From RCC90-49c sp051016155 (lineage in GTDB: Bacteria; Bacteroidota; Bacteroidia; Cytophagales; Amoebophilaceae), in contig CP136537.1 in NCBI GenBank assembly GCA_051016155.1, forward strand, positions 1,382,064 through 1,446,063: a DNA stretch of 64,000 bases, given 5' to 3'. Both the position numbers and the translations under genes were made by a program. Below, piece by piece: positions 1 to 8,306 of this stretch. Numbering within the stretch: position 1 is the stretch's first letter; each line of letters begins with the position of its first letter. The notes below the pieces were generated by a model. The model was not told where the DNA came from and made no database searches. It was given only the letters and a program-made list of their open reading frames with translations.

Positions 1-1
1 T

Positions 2-3000
2 GTTCTGTTGCAGAGTTGTGGCGGCAATAGTCTACTAGGTGGCTACAGCGCACCTGAACAAAGGCAATCTCTCCATCGTGCCAAGCCTCGTGAGGCTGCA
101 CCTTCCACGCCTCCTGCATCAGTAGAAGCACCGACAACACCTACTTCGGCCTCCTCTAGCCCATCAGCTTACGCGGCCGCTGGCCCCTTGCTTCAACCTA
201 CTTCGCTTTCCTCCCAGCAGCCCCCTTCCCAAGGAGCTGGGCCTGCTACTGTGAAGGGACGCGCTTTGACTACGGCTAAAGCAGAGCGCGTAGAGTTTTA
301 CTACGCAGACCAGGCCTGGCAAGCTGCAGTCAGCTCGCCCTGGCTAGGGACTGAGCAAAGGCTGGCTGTCAGGTGGGACCAGAGGCGCAGCTTAGAAGGC
401 TGGCTGGAGAGCGAGGAAGCCTACAGCAAGCAGCGCATCCATGTATATCCTAAAGAAGGGATCGTCTATGTAGGCCCAATAGGCCTTATGGGCGGAGGGA
501 ACTGCCTTTCTGGAAGTAGCCCGCAGCCTGCTCCACCAGCGGTAGCGCTCACAGCACAAGGGCCACCCGATCCACCTCCTGCTGCTGCTCCGCCTCCTCT
601 TTCTCAAAGGCCAGCAGCAGAAAGCAAAGAAGAACTAGATCCGCCCAGCGGGCCTCCTTCGCCCCGCAGGGTTGAGCAAGAAGACAAGGCTACCCAGACA
701 GAGGCTCCTACCTTGGGCATTCTACTAGAAGCGCCTGCTCCTGCTTTGGTCCCTGCTCCTGAGCAGGAGCGCCCCCCTCTACTCATCATCCAAGACCTCA
801 TGCGACAAAGAGCCGATCTGCAGAGCAGTGCTGCTCTTGTCAAGCTGCTCAACACCCCGCAAGAGCTCTCTGAGCAGCAGTTAGAGGCCCTCCGACAATG
901 GCTTCATAGCTATATCGATTGGTTTAATCAGCAGGCCCAGAGCAAAGATTTTACACCCGCAGCGATCGAAGATTACGCTGCCTTGGCACGCACTGAGGTA
1001 AAAAACACACCTGCCAATAGACACCTCCTCGAGCGCTACTGGCAGAGCTTAGCTACGCCCCTTGCAGCGCAGCAGCCAGGCGACACACCCCTGGTCGAAG
1101 CCTTGGCCCACAGCTTACAGGTGATCGATCCCACTGTCTTTAATGGCGACCCCTCTGCTTTGATTCAGCTGGGCAGTGCGCTCCTCGCTCGCCTAGACCC
1201 TAGTCAAGCCACCTTTTCACAAGCTACTTATCCTACCTACCGCCCTGTGCTTGATGCCTTGCATAGAACGCTGGTACTGATCCGACAAATTGACCCACGA
1301 AGCTGGAGCCCTGGGCAAGTAGATGGGCTTTACCAACGCTTTCAAGAGCAGCTCAAAGCTGTCGCTGCTACGTCATCTCACTATCCTTTTGAGTACCATA
1401 GCCTCGTGCTTGCGCAAAGTCTGCAGCGCTTAGAGCGAAGAGAGTCTCATCTAGAAGAGCACTTAGAGCGGGCAGGCCAAGGCTTGCAAGGCGTGTTTCA
1501 TCTGTATCAAGGCGTGCGCGGGTTAGTAACGCTTAACCTGAAGGCCAGTGAATTTCAAGCGGGCTATGCGAGTTTAAGCGACGCCTTCCGCGCTCGACGC
1601 ATCCAGGCCGAAGCGTGGTATGACTGGCTGCAGGCCTTGGCGCAGGCCAGCTTGAGGAGTCTAGAAGACGAGACTGAGCTAGCGACCTTTCTGGAGGGCG
1701 TAGAAGCGATCAAGAAGACGCCGCTGAGCGACCATAGTGCGCGCCGCGCCTTGCGCTATGGCGTAGCTGAGCAGCTCAGCCTGCTGGCCTTGGAAAGCCC
1801 AAGTGAGCGGGTGCGTAGCGAAAGCATAGCGCAGCTCGAGGCGCTGATGGGTCTAGAGGCTTGGGGCAGCGATCACGAGGTGCTAGTCAGGCTGCAAGCG
1901 GGCCTTACAGCTGCAGGGCTCAGCGCCAGCGAAAAAGAAGCAAAGGATAGGGCGCCTGCGAGGCCTACTGCCAGACCAGTGTTTGAGGCGGTCGCCCAGC
2001 GCCTACAAGCAGAAGCACAAGAGACGCAAGAGGCCTTGGCCCGCACACCTATGGAGACAGCCGTAGCCCGCACCTGGCTCAAGGAGCACTATAAGCAGCA
2101 GTATGGCAAGGTGCCTACATTTTTTGAGAACGAAGAGCTCGCTATTGAAAATATGGCCTGTGCGCTACGGGTAGTGGGTCCTGGAGGAGTGGCAGGGGAT
2201 GCTATCTCGCCTGCAGCCTTATTTGCCGCAAGAAGTGTGCGCCCAGCAGAAGAGGCGCAAGCCGTCAAAAGGGTGCTGCTAACAGGAGAAGCAGGAACAG
2301 GCAAGACGCTGCTGGGCCACTCGCTAGCCTATGGGTGGGCCCAAGGAGATACAACTTTTGATGCAGTTTATGTGCTGCCCGTCAGATCGCTGCAAGCAGC
2401 CAAGTACGATGGAAGCCATTATCGGAGCGAAGAGACGCTGGCTACAGCCATTGCCCATGCCTGCTTTCCTAAGCTAGTGGATGAGGTGCAGTTCAAGCGC
2501 TTGCGCTTGCAGATAGGTGAGGAGCTGAGGCGTGAGCGAACGCTGTTGGTGCTGGATGGTTTGGAAGACTGGCCTGTAGCGAGTGAGGCCATTGTCAGGG
2601 AAGCGCAAGAGGCAGAAGCGCCCTACCACTTGCTGACTACGTCTCGGAGCTATGGAGTGAGAGGAGAGCGTCAGCAAGCATCGGTGGAGGTGGTGCATGC
2701 AGGGCTAGGGCAGGAGGAGATAGAGGCGTATGTGGGGCATTTCTTTAGGAGGGCGCCTGAGCAAGGGGAGGCCTTGTTGGAGGTACTAAGAGGGGCGTCA
2801 GTGCTGAGGGAGATGGCCTCAGTGCCTGTGCAGCTATCGATCTTGTGTGCGTTGTGGCAGGATGATGCTACAGGGATGGAAGAAGCGGTGCGCAGCCGCA
2901 GCCGCAGCAGTTTGTATAGGAAGCTAGCGCGCTCTTTGTGGGAGCGTTATGCGCGGAAGGAGGGAGCGCTTCAGAATGCTGTAATGCACCCCAAAATTAG

Positions 3001-3013
3001 GACCAGAGGTTAA
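2..3013 (+). CDS. Proline-rich NACHT-type NTPase lipoprotein, 5' beyond window, 3' cut by IS3
   Basis: The open frame enters from the left edge, so the 5' end is missing. The first readable residues (VLLQSC-GG) look like the end of a lipoprotein signal peptide with its lipobox cysteine, so the TTG at position 8 is not a real start. Residues about 15-260 are rich in Pro, Ala and Ser. Residues about 280-720 are mostly helical with no recognised fold. A P-loop NTPase domain follows: Walker A GEAGTGKT near residue 761 and a Walker B-like LLVLDGLEDW near residue 850, the arrangement of NACHT/STAND ATPases. Sequence of gene origin stops at 2979; the last residues (about NAVMHPKIRTRG) are read from the IS3 terminal repeat. 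The C-terminal sensor or repeat region usual in STAND proteins is therefore lost. Seen: P-loop, lipobox, IS junction. Inferred: a host-directed surface or secreted protein, now probably inactive. Confidence 0.72.
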   Translation, partial: VLLQSCGGNSLLGGYSAPEQRQSLHRAKPREAAPSTPPASVEAPTTPTSASSSPSAYAAAGPLLQPTSLSSQQPPSQGAGPATVKGRALTTAKAERVEFYYADQAWQAAVSSPWLGTEQRLAVRWDQRRSLEGWLESEEAYSKQRIHVYPKEGIVYVGPIGLMGGGNCLSGSSPQPAPPAVALTAQGPPDPPPAAAPPPLSQRPAAESKEELDPPSGPPSPRRVEQEDKATQTEAPTLGILLEAPAPALVPAPEQERPPLLIIQDLMRQRADLQSSAALVKLLNTPQELSEQQLEALRQWLHSYIDWFNQQAQSKDFTPAAIEDYAALARTEVKNTPANRHLLERYWQSLATPLAAQQPGDTPLVEALAHSLQVIDPTVFNGDPSALIQLGSALLARLDPSQATFSQATYPTYRPVLDALHRTLVLIRQIDPRSWSPGQVDGLYQRFQEQLKAVAATSSHYPFEYHSLVLAQSLQRLERRESHLEEHLERAGQGLQGVFHLYQGVRGLVTLNLKASEFQAGYASLSDAFRARRIQAEAWYDWLQALAQASLRSLEDETELATFLEGVEAIKKTPLSDHSARRALRYGVAEQLSLLALESPSERVRSESIAQLEALMGLEAWGSDHEVLVRLQAGLTAAGLSASEKEAKDRAPARPTARPVFEAVAQRLQAEAQETQEALARTPMETAVARTWLKEHYKQQYGKVPTFFENEELAIENMACALRVVGPGGVAGDAISPAALFAARSVRPAEEAQAVKRVLLTGEAGTGKTLLGHSLAYGWAQGDTTFDAVYVLPVRSLQAAKYDGSHYRSEETLATAIAHACFPKLVDEVQFKRLRLQIGEELRRERTLLVLDGLEDWPVASEAIVREAQEAEAPYHLLTTSRSYGVRGERQQASVEVVHAGLGQEEIEAYVGHFFRRAPEQGEALLEVLRGASVLREMASVPVQLSILCALWQDDATGMEEAVRSRSRSSLYRKLARSLWERYARKEGALQNAVMHPKIRTRG

Positions 3014-3055
3014 AGGAGAGTTTGATCTTAAACTTGCACTCAAACAGATCAAACT

Positions 3056-3349
3056 ATGCGTCATAAAATCAGAAAAAGACCGCATTCTGCTGCCTTTAAA
3101 TTCAAGGTAGCTCTTGAGACTATCAAAGCTCAAAGGACCGCTGCTGAGCTTTGCCACGAGTTTGGTATCGTCTCCAGTCAACTTTATGAGTGGAGAAAAA
3201 AACTCATCGATAAGGGAAAAATACACTTTGAGAACCCTGATCAGCAACAGCTACCTTATGAGCAACACATTGAAAAACTTATGGCCACCATTGGGCGATT
3301 AAAAGTCGAAAACGATTTTTTGTCCAAATCGCTAGGCAGCAATCTTTGA
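3056..3349 (+). CDS. IS3-family transposase OrfA (HTH protein)
   Basis: This 97-residue protein has the helix-turn-helix of IS3 OrfA proteins (AAELCHEFGIVSSQLYEWRK, about residues 28-47) and a heptad-like C-terminal helix (residues 68-92) that would mediate multimerisation. In the family, OrfA recognises the IS ends and is fused to OrfB by -1 frameshifting. Its stop overlaps the start of orfB by four bases. The inverted copy at 4431-4724 encodes an almost identical protein. Confidence 0.9.
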   Translation: MRHKIRKRPHSAAFKFKVALETIKAQRTAAELCHEFGIVSSQLYEWRKKLIDKGKIHFENPDQQQLPYEQHIEKLMATIGRLKVENDFLSKSLGSNL

Positions 3350-4260
3350 AACACAGAAGACAAGCCCTTGCACAGCCTACGCCACAGTTAAGTCTAAGAC
3401 GGAAAGCTGCCTTGTTGGACGTGCATCGATCAGGGGTGTATTATCGATCTAAGCCAGCGCAAGATGATCAAGTAGAAGTGATGAATCAGCTCAGAGACCT
3501 CTATCAACAATACCCTTTTATGGGCTATCGAAGGCTTCATTTACTGCTTCGGCAACGAGGCTATCAAGTGAATGGTAAACGTGTACTCAGCCTGATGCGT
3601 TTGATGGGCCTAGCGGCTTTGTATCCTAAGAAGAATCTATCGAAAAGGGACCATAAGGCAAGTGTCTCTTCTTATTTACTCAAAGAACGTCCCGCAGTGA
3701 AGGTGAATGATGTTTGGCAGATAGATATCACGTATCTACGAATGGAGCAAGGCTTTCTATATCTGACAGCGCTCATTGACATGGTGAGTCGTCGTATAAT
3801 GGGCTGGGACTTATCCCCCTTCCTGGAAACAGAAAGCTGTTTGTCAGCCTTGCGTGCCTCTTTGTCCAGTGGTTACCAACCGCTGATCATTAACACAGAT
3901 AGGGGGAGTCAGTTCACCAGTGCAGCCTGGCGCAAGGCCCTTGAAGAGGCGGGGATTGTATTGAGCCACAATGGGGCGGGCCGTTGTTGTGACAACGTAT
4001 TGATAGAGCGTTTCTGGCGCAGTGTGAAGTACGAAGAGGTATATTTGAAGAGTTATGCAAGTGTGCAGGAAGCGCGAGCGAGTCTGAGTGGGTACATAAG
4101 TTGGTATAACAGTACTCGTGCTGACCAAAGCTTGGGTTACAAGAGTCCAGATAGCGTATTCTATCAAGGAGTTTCTATGCTTGCTTGGCAAGAGGGGCTA
4201 GGGGTTATCAAGCAAAGGGGAGAGAGGGGAGAGAATAGAAGTGATCAGGAAACAGAATAA
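3346..4260 (+). CDS. IS3-family transposase OrfB (DDE integrase core)
   Basis: This is the 304-residue catalytic half of the IS3 transposase. The rve/DDE core is complete: first Asp in WQIDITYL (about residue 127), second in NTDRGSQFT (about 184), Glu in LIERFWRSVKYEEVY (about 220). An N-terminal HTH_21-type segment contains GYRRLHLLLRQRG. The annotated TTG start overlaps the orfA stop, so the active enzyme is probably an OrfAB fusion made by -1 frameshifting. No disruption is visible, so the element may still be active. Confidence 0.9.
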   Translation: MKHRRQALAQPTPQLSLRRKAALLDVHRSGVYYRSKPAQDDQVEVMNQLRDLYQQYPFMGYRRLHLLLRQRGYQVNGKRVLSLMRLMGLAALYPKKNLSKRDHKASVSSYLLKERPAVKVNDVWQIDITYLRMEQGFLYLTALIDMVSRRIMGWDLSPFLETESCLSALRASLSSGYQPLIINTDRGSQFTSAAWRKALEEAGIVLSHNGAGRCCDNVLIERFWRSVKYEEVYLKSYASVQEARASLSGYISWYNSTRADQSLGYKSPDSVFYQGVSMLAWQEGLGVIKQRGERGENRSDQETE

Positions 4261-4358
4261 AAAAAGTAGTATCAAATGTTCAACCAACCAGTGCTAGCCA
4301 ACGAACAACTCTCCTCACGATTTACTACTTTTTGGTCCTAACGATGGGGTGCATTACA

Positions 4359-4800
4359 CGTCCAACAAGGCAGCTTTCCGTCTTAGACTTAACTGTGGCG
4401 TAGGCTGTGCAAGGGCTTGTCTTCTGTGTTTCAAAGATTGCTGCCTAGCGATTTGGACAAAAAATCGTTTTCGACTTTTAATCGCCCAATGGTGGCCATA
4501 AGTTTTTCAATGTGTTGCTCATAAGGTAGCTGTTGCTGATCAGGGTTCTCAAAGAGTATTTTTCCCTTATCGATGAGTTTTTTTCTCCACTCATAAAGTT
4601 GACTGGAGACGATACCAAACTCGTGGCAAAGCTCAGCAGCGGTCCTTTGAGCTTTGATAGTCTCAAGAGCTACCTTGAATTTAAAGGCAGCAGAATGCGG
4701 TCTTTTTCTGATTTTATGACTCATAGTTTGATCTGTTTGAGTGCAAGTTTAAGATCAAACTCTCCTTTAACCTCTGGTCCTAATTTTGGGGTGCATTACA
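4359..4800 (-). mobile_element. Truncated inverted copy of the same IS3 element
   Basis: This segment is the reverse complement of the first part of the IS at 2980. It runs from the terminal repeat ending at 4800 through orfA into the first codons of orfB, where it is cut (CGTCCAACAAGG at 4359) exactly at the right end of the complete copy. The pair forms a palindromic arrangement of about 440 bp per arm. Its terminal repeat directly abuts an IS481 fragment at 4801, so this copy had inserted into IS481 before being truncated. Confidence 0.9.
4431..4724 (-). CDS. IS3-family OrfA in the truncated inverted copy
   Basis: The protein is 97 residues long and differs from the OrfA at 3056 at only a few positions (Ser for Arg at residue 2, Leu for His in GKILFENP). 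The HTH and C-terminal helix are intact, but the partner orfB is missing from this copy. It cannot support transposition alone, though it could act as a regulator if expressed. Confidence 0.85.
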   Translation of the reverse strand: MSHKIRKRPHSAAFKFKVALETIKAQRTAAELCHEFGIVSSQLYEWRKKLIDKGKILFENPDQQQLPYEQHIEKLMATIGRLKVENDFLSKSLGSNL

Positions 4801-5180
4801 GATTTTATCAGTCGAGGGGATAAGTCATAGCATGAGGCGGGCGTATTCTCCACAGAGCAACGGAATATGCGAGCGATTCAACAGGACGATGAAGCAGGAG
4901 TTCTTTGATTGTGCTATGCGCAAGAAGATATATAGGAGTGTAGAGGAGTTACAGACGGACTTGGATGTATGGTTAGCTTATTACAACGGGGAGCGTGTGC
5001 ATAGTGGGCGTTATTGTTATGGGAAGAGGCCGTTGGCTACGTTGCTCTCAAGTAAGCACCTGAGTGAGGAGAAGCATAATGAGTTGATGCACCTGAAGGG
5101 CAGCTCAGACAGTTATGAGTTAGCAGACGCTAGAGCTAACTAAAATTATCTACTTGTCAGATTAAATACTGACTATTACA
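4801..5180 (+). pseudogene. IS481 3' fragment (transposase C-terminus plus right end), first copy
   Basis: The sequence matches the last 380 bp of the complete IS481 element at 56554-57742 almost base for base. It includes the transposase C-terminus (SPQSNGICERFNRTMKQEFF, which carries the catalytic Glu) and the right terminal repeat ending GACTATTACA at 5180. The 5' two-thirds is absent because the IS3 terminus joins directly at 4800. Confidence 0.9.
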
Positions 5181-5385
5181 GCTTATTACAACGGGGAGCG
5201 TGTGCATAGTGGGCGTTATTGTTATGGGAAGAGGCCGTTGGCTACGTTGCTCTCAAGTAAGCACCTGAGTGAGGAGAAGCATAATGAGTTGATGCACCTG
5301 AAGGGCAGCTCAGACAGTTATGAGTTAGCAGACGCTAGAGCTAACTAAAATTATCTACTTGTCAGATTAAATACTGACTATTACA
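5181..5385 (+). pseudogene. IS481 3' fragment, second tandem copy
   Basis: This is a second copy of the last 205 bp of IS481, starting at GCTTATTACAACGGGG and ending with the right terminal repeat at 5385. It directly follows the first fragment. The terminal TTACA supplies the stop codon of the neighbouring minus-strand zinc-ribbon gene. Confidence 0.9.
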
Positions 5386-6121
5386 CTCCCTCTGGGAGGG
5401 GATCAATGACGTCGGCAATGATTCTGCCACAATGCTCGCAAGCAACAATATGCTTCTTTTCTCTGATCTCTACCTGCTTTTGAGGCGGCACTTGGTTGAA
5501 ACAGCCACCACAGGCTTCTTTCTTAATAGTGACAACAGCAAGACGGTTACGGACATTTTTCCTAATCCGTTCATACGTATCTAACAGGCGCTTTTCAATA
5601 CTTTTGGTTACTTGGCTGCGCTGCTTGTACAGCTTTCGCTCTTCTCCTTCGCTCTCTGCTGTCAGGGTCTGTAGCTCTTCTCGTTTACTGGCTAGCACCT
5701 GCTTGTTTTTCTCTACAGCTGCTTGGCCCTGCTCTATAGCTAACTTTTTCTCCTCTATGCGTTCGTAGGTGTCTTTGATCTTCTTTTCTGCCAGCTGAAT
5801 TTCGAGCTCTTGTAAATCTATTTCTTTGGTAATGGCATCATACTCTCGGTTATTCCGTACGTTCATTTGCTGCTCTTCATACTTCTTGACCAGCGTTCCT
5901 GTGTCTTTGATTTTGATGCGATGGTTGGCAATGCTTTGTTCGAGATGGTCAACCTCTTCTACCATGCTTTGCAGCTGGGTCTGTAATTCTGAGAGTTTTT
6001 TTTCTAAATCTTCTGCTTCTTCAGGAAGTGTTCCCCTCATCTTAGTAATATTGTCCAGCTCGCAATCAATAGCTTGTAAATCAAGTAGGGCGTTGAGTTT
6101 CTTTTCGATGAGGTTATCCAT
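5381..6121 (-). CDS. Coiled-coil C4 zinc-ribbon protein, 3' end trimmed by IS481
   Basis: The protein has 246 residues. Residues about 10-190 form a long charged coiled coil. Residues about 203-240 form a zinc ribbon with two CxxC pairs (CGGC and CEHC), which matches the DUF164 / C4-type zinc-ribbon family usually encoded next to nif3 in Bacteroidota. Family members are proposed to bind nucleic acid; no reaction is known. It begins 8 bp after nif3 and both are on the minus strand, so they are probably one operon. The stop codon lies in the IS481 terminal repeat, so a few native C-terminal residues have been replaced. The zinc ribbon itself survives, so the protein is probably functional. Confidence 0.9.
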   Translation of the reverse strand: MDNLIEKKLNALLDLQAIDCELDNITKMRGTLPEEAEDLEKKLSELQTQLQSMVEEVDHLEQSIANHRIKIKDTGTLVKKYEEQQMNVRNNREYDAITKEIDLQELEIQLAEKKIKDTYERIEEKKLAIEQGQAAVEKNKQVLASKREELQTLTAESEGEERKLYKQRSQVTKSIEKRLLDTYERIRKNVRNRLAVVTIKKEACGGCFNQVPPQKQVEIREKKHIVACEHCGRIIADVIDPLPEGV

Positions 6122-6129
6122 GTAGGTCG

Positions 6130-7227
6130 TTAAAAGTAGTGGATCGGGTTACTCACAGTTTTACACTTCTCGATTGCAATATTAGCAAACTTTTCGGACA
6201 GTAATGTATAAATGAGCGTTTTTGTCCCTATTTCGCTTTCATAATGACCGATGTCAGCCAAGAGGAGGCGTCCCTCCACTTGAAAAAAATCGTGGTACTT
6301 CACATCAGCCGTTACCAACGCATCTACTTCTCTGCTGATGGCTGTCTGGAGCAGGTGGCTGCCTGATCCTCCACAAACTGCCACGCGCTTGATAGGACGG
6401 GTGATGGGCGCTGTGTGTCTAATACAAGCCAGGTTCATCTTGGCTTTGAGATAGCTTAAGAATGCTTCGTCGCCCAATGCTTGCGGGAGCTCGCCTATCA
6501 TGCCCGCCCCTACCTGTGCGTCTGTATTGTCGATTTTATGGGTGTAGTAGGCCACCTCTTCGTAAGGATGGGCAGCACGCAGGGCACGGAGCAGGGACTT
6601 TTCTAAGTGGGTCGGGAAAACCACTTCTATGCGCTCTTCTTGTATTTTTTCAGTTTGATGTGGGGTGCCTAGGTAAGGGCGAGCTGCTGAGGCAGGCTGG
6701 AAAGAACCTATTCCTGTAGAGACAAAGCTACAATGGGTGTAATGACCAATACGTCCTGCTCCTGCTGCGTGCAGTGCTTGGAGCACCTCCTCTAAGACAG
6801 CGCGAGGCACAAAGGTGGTCAACTTACTCAACACACTGGGTTGGGGGAGCAAGACGGACAAGTTGTGGAGCTCCAGCGTTTGGGCTATTTGGGCGTTGAC
6901 CCCCTGGGCTACGTTGTCGAGGTTGGTGTGCAGCGCGTAGATAGCTATGTCTTGCTTGATGGCCTGCATCAAGCACCTCTCCACATAATTCTTGCCATTG
7001 AGTCGAGTAATAGGCTTAAAAACAATGGGATGGTGGGCAATGATCAAATTACAGTGTTGGTCTACTGCTTCTTGCAGCACTGCTTCTGTCACGTCCAAAC
7101 AGATCAGCACACCGTTGACTGGCGCCTCTGCCGCTCCTAGCACCAAGCCTGCATTGTCATAATCTTCCTGATAAGGAAGAGGGGCTATTTGCTCCAAATA
7201 AGTGACGATATCTTGTATACTCACCAT
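6130..7227 (-). CDS. Nif3-like dinuclear metal centre protein (YqfO/DUF34)
   Basis: This 365-residue Nif3/DUF34 protein has the YqfO-type insert in the middle. Metal-ligand motifs are visible: IIAHHPIVFKP near residue 70, ALHTNLDN near residue 104, and DIGHYESE near the C-terminus. The frame extends 15 codons further upstream, but MVSIQDIVTYLEQIAPLPYQ is the usual family N-terminus, so 7227 is chosen as the start. Annotations as GTP cyclohydrolase I type 2 are not well founded; the family's true substrate is unsettled. It is first gene of a probable operon with the zinc-ribbon protein. Confidence 0.93.
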   Translation of the reverse strand: MVSIQDIVTYLEQIAPLPYQEDYDNAGLVLGAAEAPVNGVLICLDVTEAVLQEAVDQHCNLIIAHHPIVFKPITRLNGKNYVERCLMQAIKQDIAIYALHTNLDNVAQGVNAQIAQTLELHNLSVLLPQPSVLSKLTTFVPRAVLEEVLQALHAAGAGRIGHYTHCSFVSTGIGSFQPASAARPYLGTPHQTEKIQEERIEVVFPTHLEKSLLRALRAAHPYEEVAYYTHKIDNTDAQVGAGMIGELPQALGDEAFLSYLKAKMNLACIRHTAPITRPIKRVAVCGGSGSHLLQTAISREVDALVTADVKYHDFFQVEGRLLLADIGHYESEIGTKTLIYTLLSEKFANIAIEKCKTVSNPIHYF

Positions 7228-7270
7228 GATGCCCTGCGTTCTTCGGCCTAATGTTGCTTGTGCAAGATAC

Positions 7271-7450
7271 AAGGTTATTGATCTATGTGTTTATTCGGGT
7301 GTTAGATTATTTGTTTATCGCCTCATTTGATTACTAAGTTATCGTCTTACAGGTCATTGTTGAATAGACGGAGTCCTCATTGATAAATGGTCATTAAATG
7401 ACCAAATAGACCAATAAACAAATAGCCAAATAGACCAATGAATCAATAAG
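7271..7450. repeat. Period-8 intergenic repeat block with a central palindrome
   Basis: The gap between nif3 and the IS5-family element is AT-rich and has an 8-base period. The left half repeats units like GTTTATTC and GATTATTT. The right half repeats the complementary type (CAATAAAC, AAATAGCC, CAATGAAT). The halves meet at a near-perfect palindrome, TGGTCATTAAATGACCA (7388-7404), so the block could fold into a long imperfect hairpin. The same type of repeat appears near 8964, 45621 and 51733. Confidence 0.6.
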
Positions 7451-7454
7451 CTTA

Positions 7455-8289
7455 GAAGGTGTATTCATGAATTCATTTACATAGATTTGCTGACAAACAT
7501 ATGAATAGTAATATGGCTTATGCAAGCGATCTAAATGATCATCAGTGGGAGGCTATAAAAGATCATTTTCAATGTGGCAACTATGGTAACAGAAGTCGGT
7601 ATAATAAGAGAGCTTTAGTCAATGCTGTACTTTATCTTATTAAGACTGGATGTCAATGGAGAATGCTCCCCAAAGACTTACCCCCATATTCCACTGTCAG
7701 TTCGTTTTATCACAGAGCAAAGAAAAGAGGGATATGGGAAAAGATAATGGATGCTTTAGTGCAGAAGAGCCGAGTAAAGTCTCAGAAAGCATCTAATCCC
7801 AGTTATGCGATCATCGACTCACAGAGTGTAAAAACGGCAGGAGCTGCGCAAGAGCGAGGTATTGATGGGGGAAAAAAATTAAAGGCCGTAAACGTCACAT
7901 TGTAGTTGATACGCAGGGCCATTTATTACATGTACGAGTACATAGGGCCAATATACACGACACAGTGATTGGAGGTCTTATTTTTGCTGAGGCGGTATCT
8001 AAATACTCCTCTTTACAAGGCTTGAGTGCGGATGCGGGGTATCGAAAAAGTACGGAGTATTACGTGCGTGAGGTTATGAAAAAGCGGATAGAGATTAGCC
8101 AACGAGTATCCACATGTTGGAGTATACTGCCCCAGAGGTGGGTAGTTGAAAGAACATTCGGATGGTTGAATTCTTACCGAAGGTTATCTAAAGATTACGA
8201 GAGAAGCATTGAATCTGCAAGGAATACAATTATGATTGCACACACTATGCTACTTCTTAAGAGACTTTATAACCCATGAATACATGCTC
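7455..8289 (+). mobile_element. IS5-family element (IS427-like) with TA target duplication
   Basis: The element is about 835 bp. Its inverted ends are GAAGGTGTATTCATG (left) and, inward from the right, GAGCATGTATTCATG. TA is present on both flanks (7453-7454 and 8290-8291), as expected for the IS427 group of IS5. It holds one transposase gene split over two frames. It sits 17 bp beyond the stop of the minus-strand beta-barrel gene, so no neighbour is broken. Confidence 0.82.
7501..8279 (+). CDS. IS5-family transposase made by probable -1 frameshift
   Basis: The first frame (7501-7905) gives the N-terminal half: DLNDHQWEAI, GCQWRMLPKDLPPY, and the first catalytic Asp in AIIDSQSVKTAG. It runs into a stop soon after GGA AAA AAA. 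Slipping back one base on the heptamer A AAA AAA (about 7872-7878) continues the protein as IKGRKRHIVVDTQGHLLHV and on to the second Asp (SADAGYRKS) and Glu (VERTFGWLNSYRR), ending at 8279. The heptamer has the phase expected for programmed frameshifting, which is predicted for IS427-group elements. A simple one-base deletion is the alternative. Confidence 0.8.
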
Positions 8290-8306
8290 TAAGTAAACGG
8301 GTGGAC

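Larger units (their letters stand above)
2980..4358 (+). mobile_element. Complete IS3-family insertion sequence
   Basis: The element is bounded by inverted repeats: TGTAATGCACCCCAAAATTA at the left and, read from the right end inward, TGTAATGCACCCCATCGTTA, both followed by GGACCA. It holds two overlapping frames, orfA and orfB, as usual for the IS3 family. It interrupts the NACHT gene on the left. On the right it abuts a truncated inverted copy of itself, so no target duplication can be read. Confidence 0.92.
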
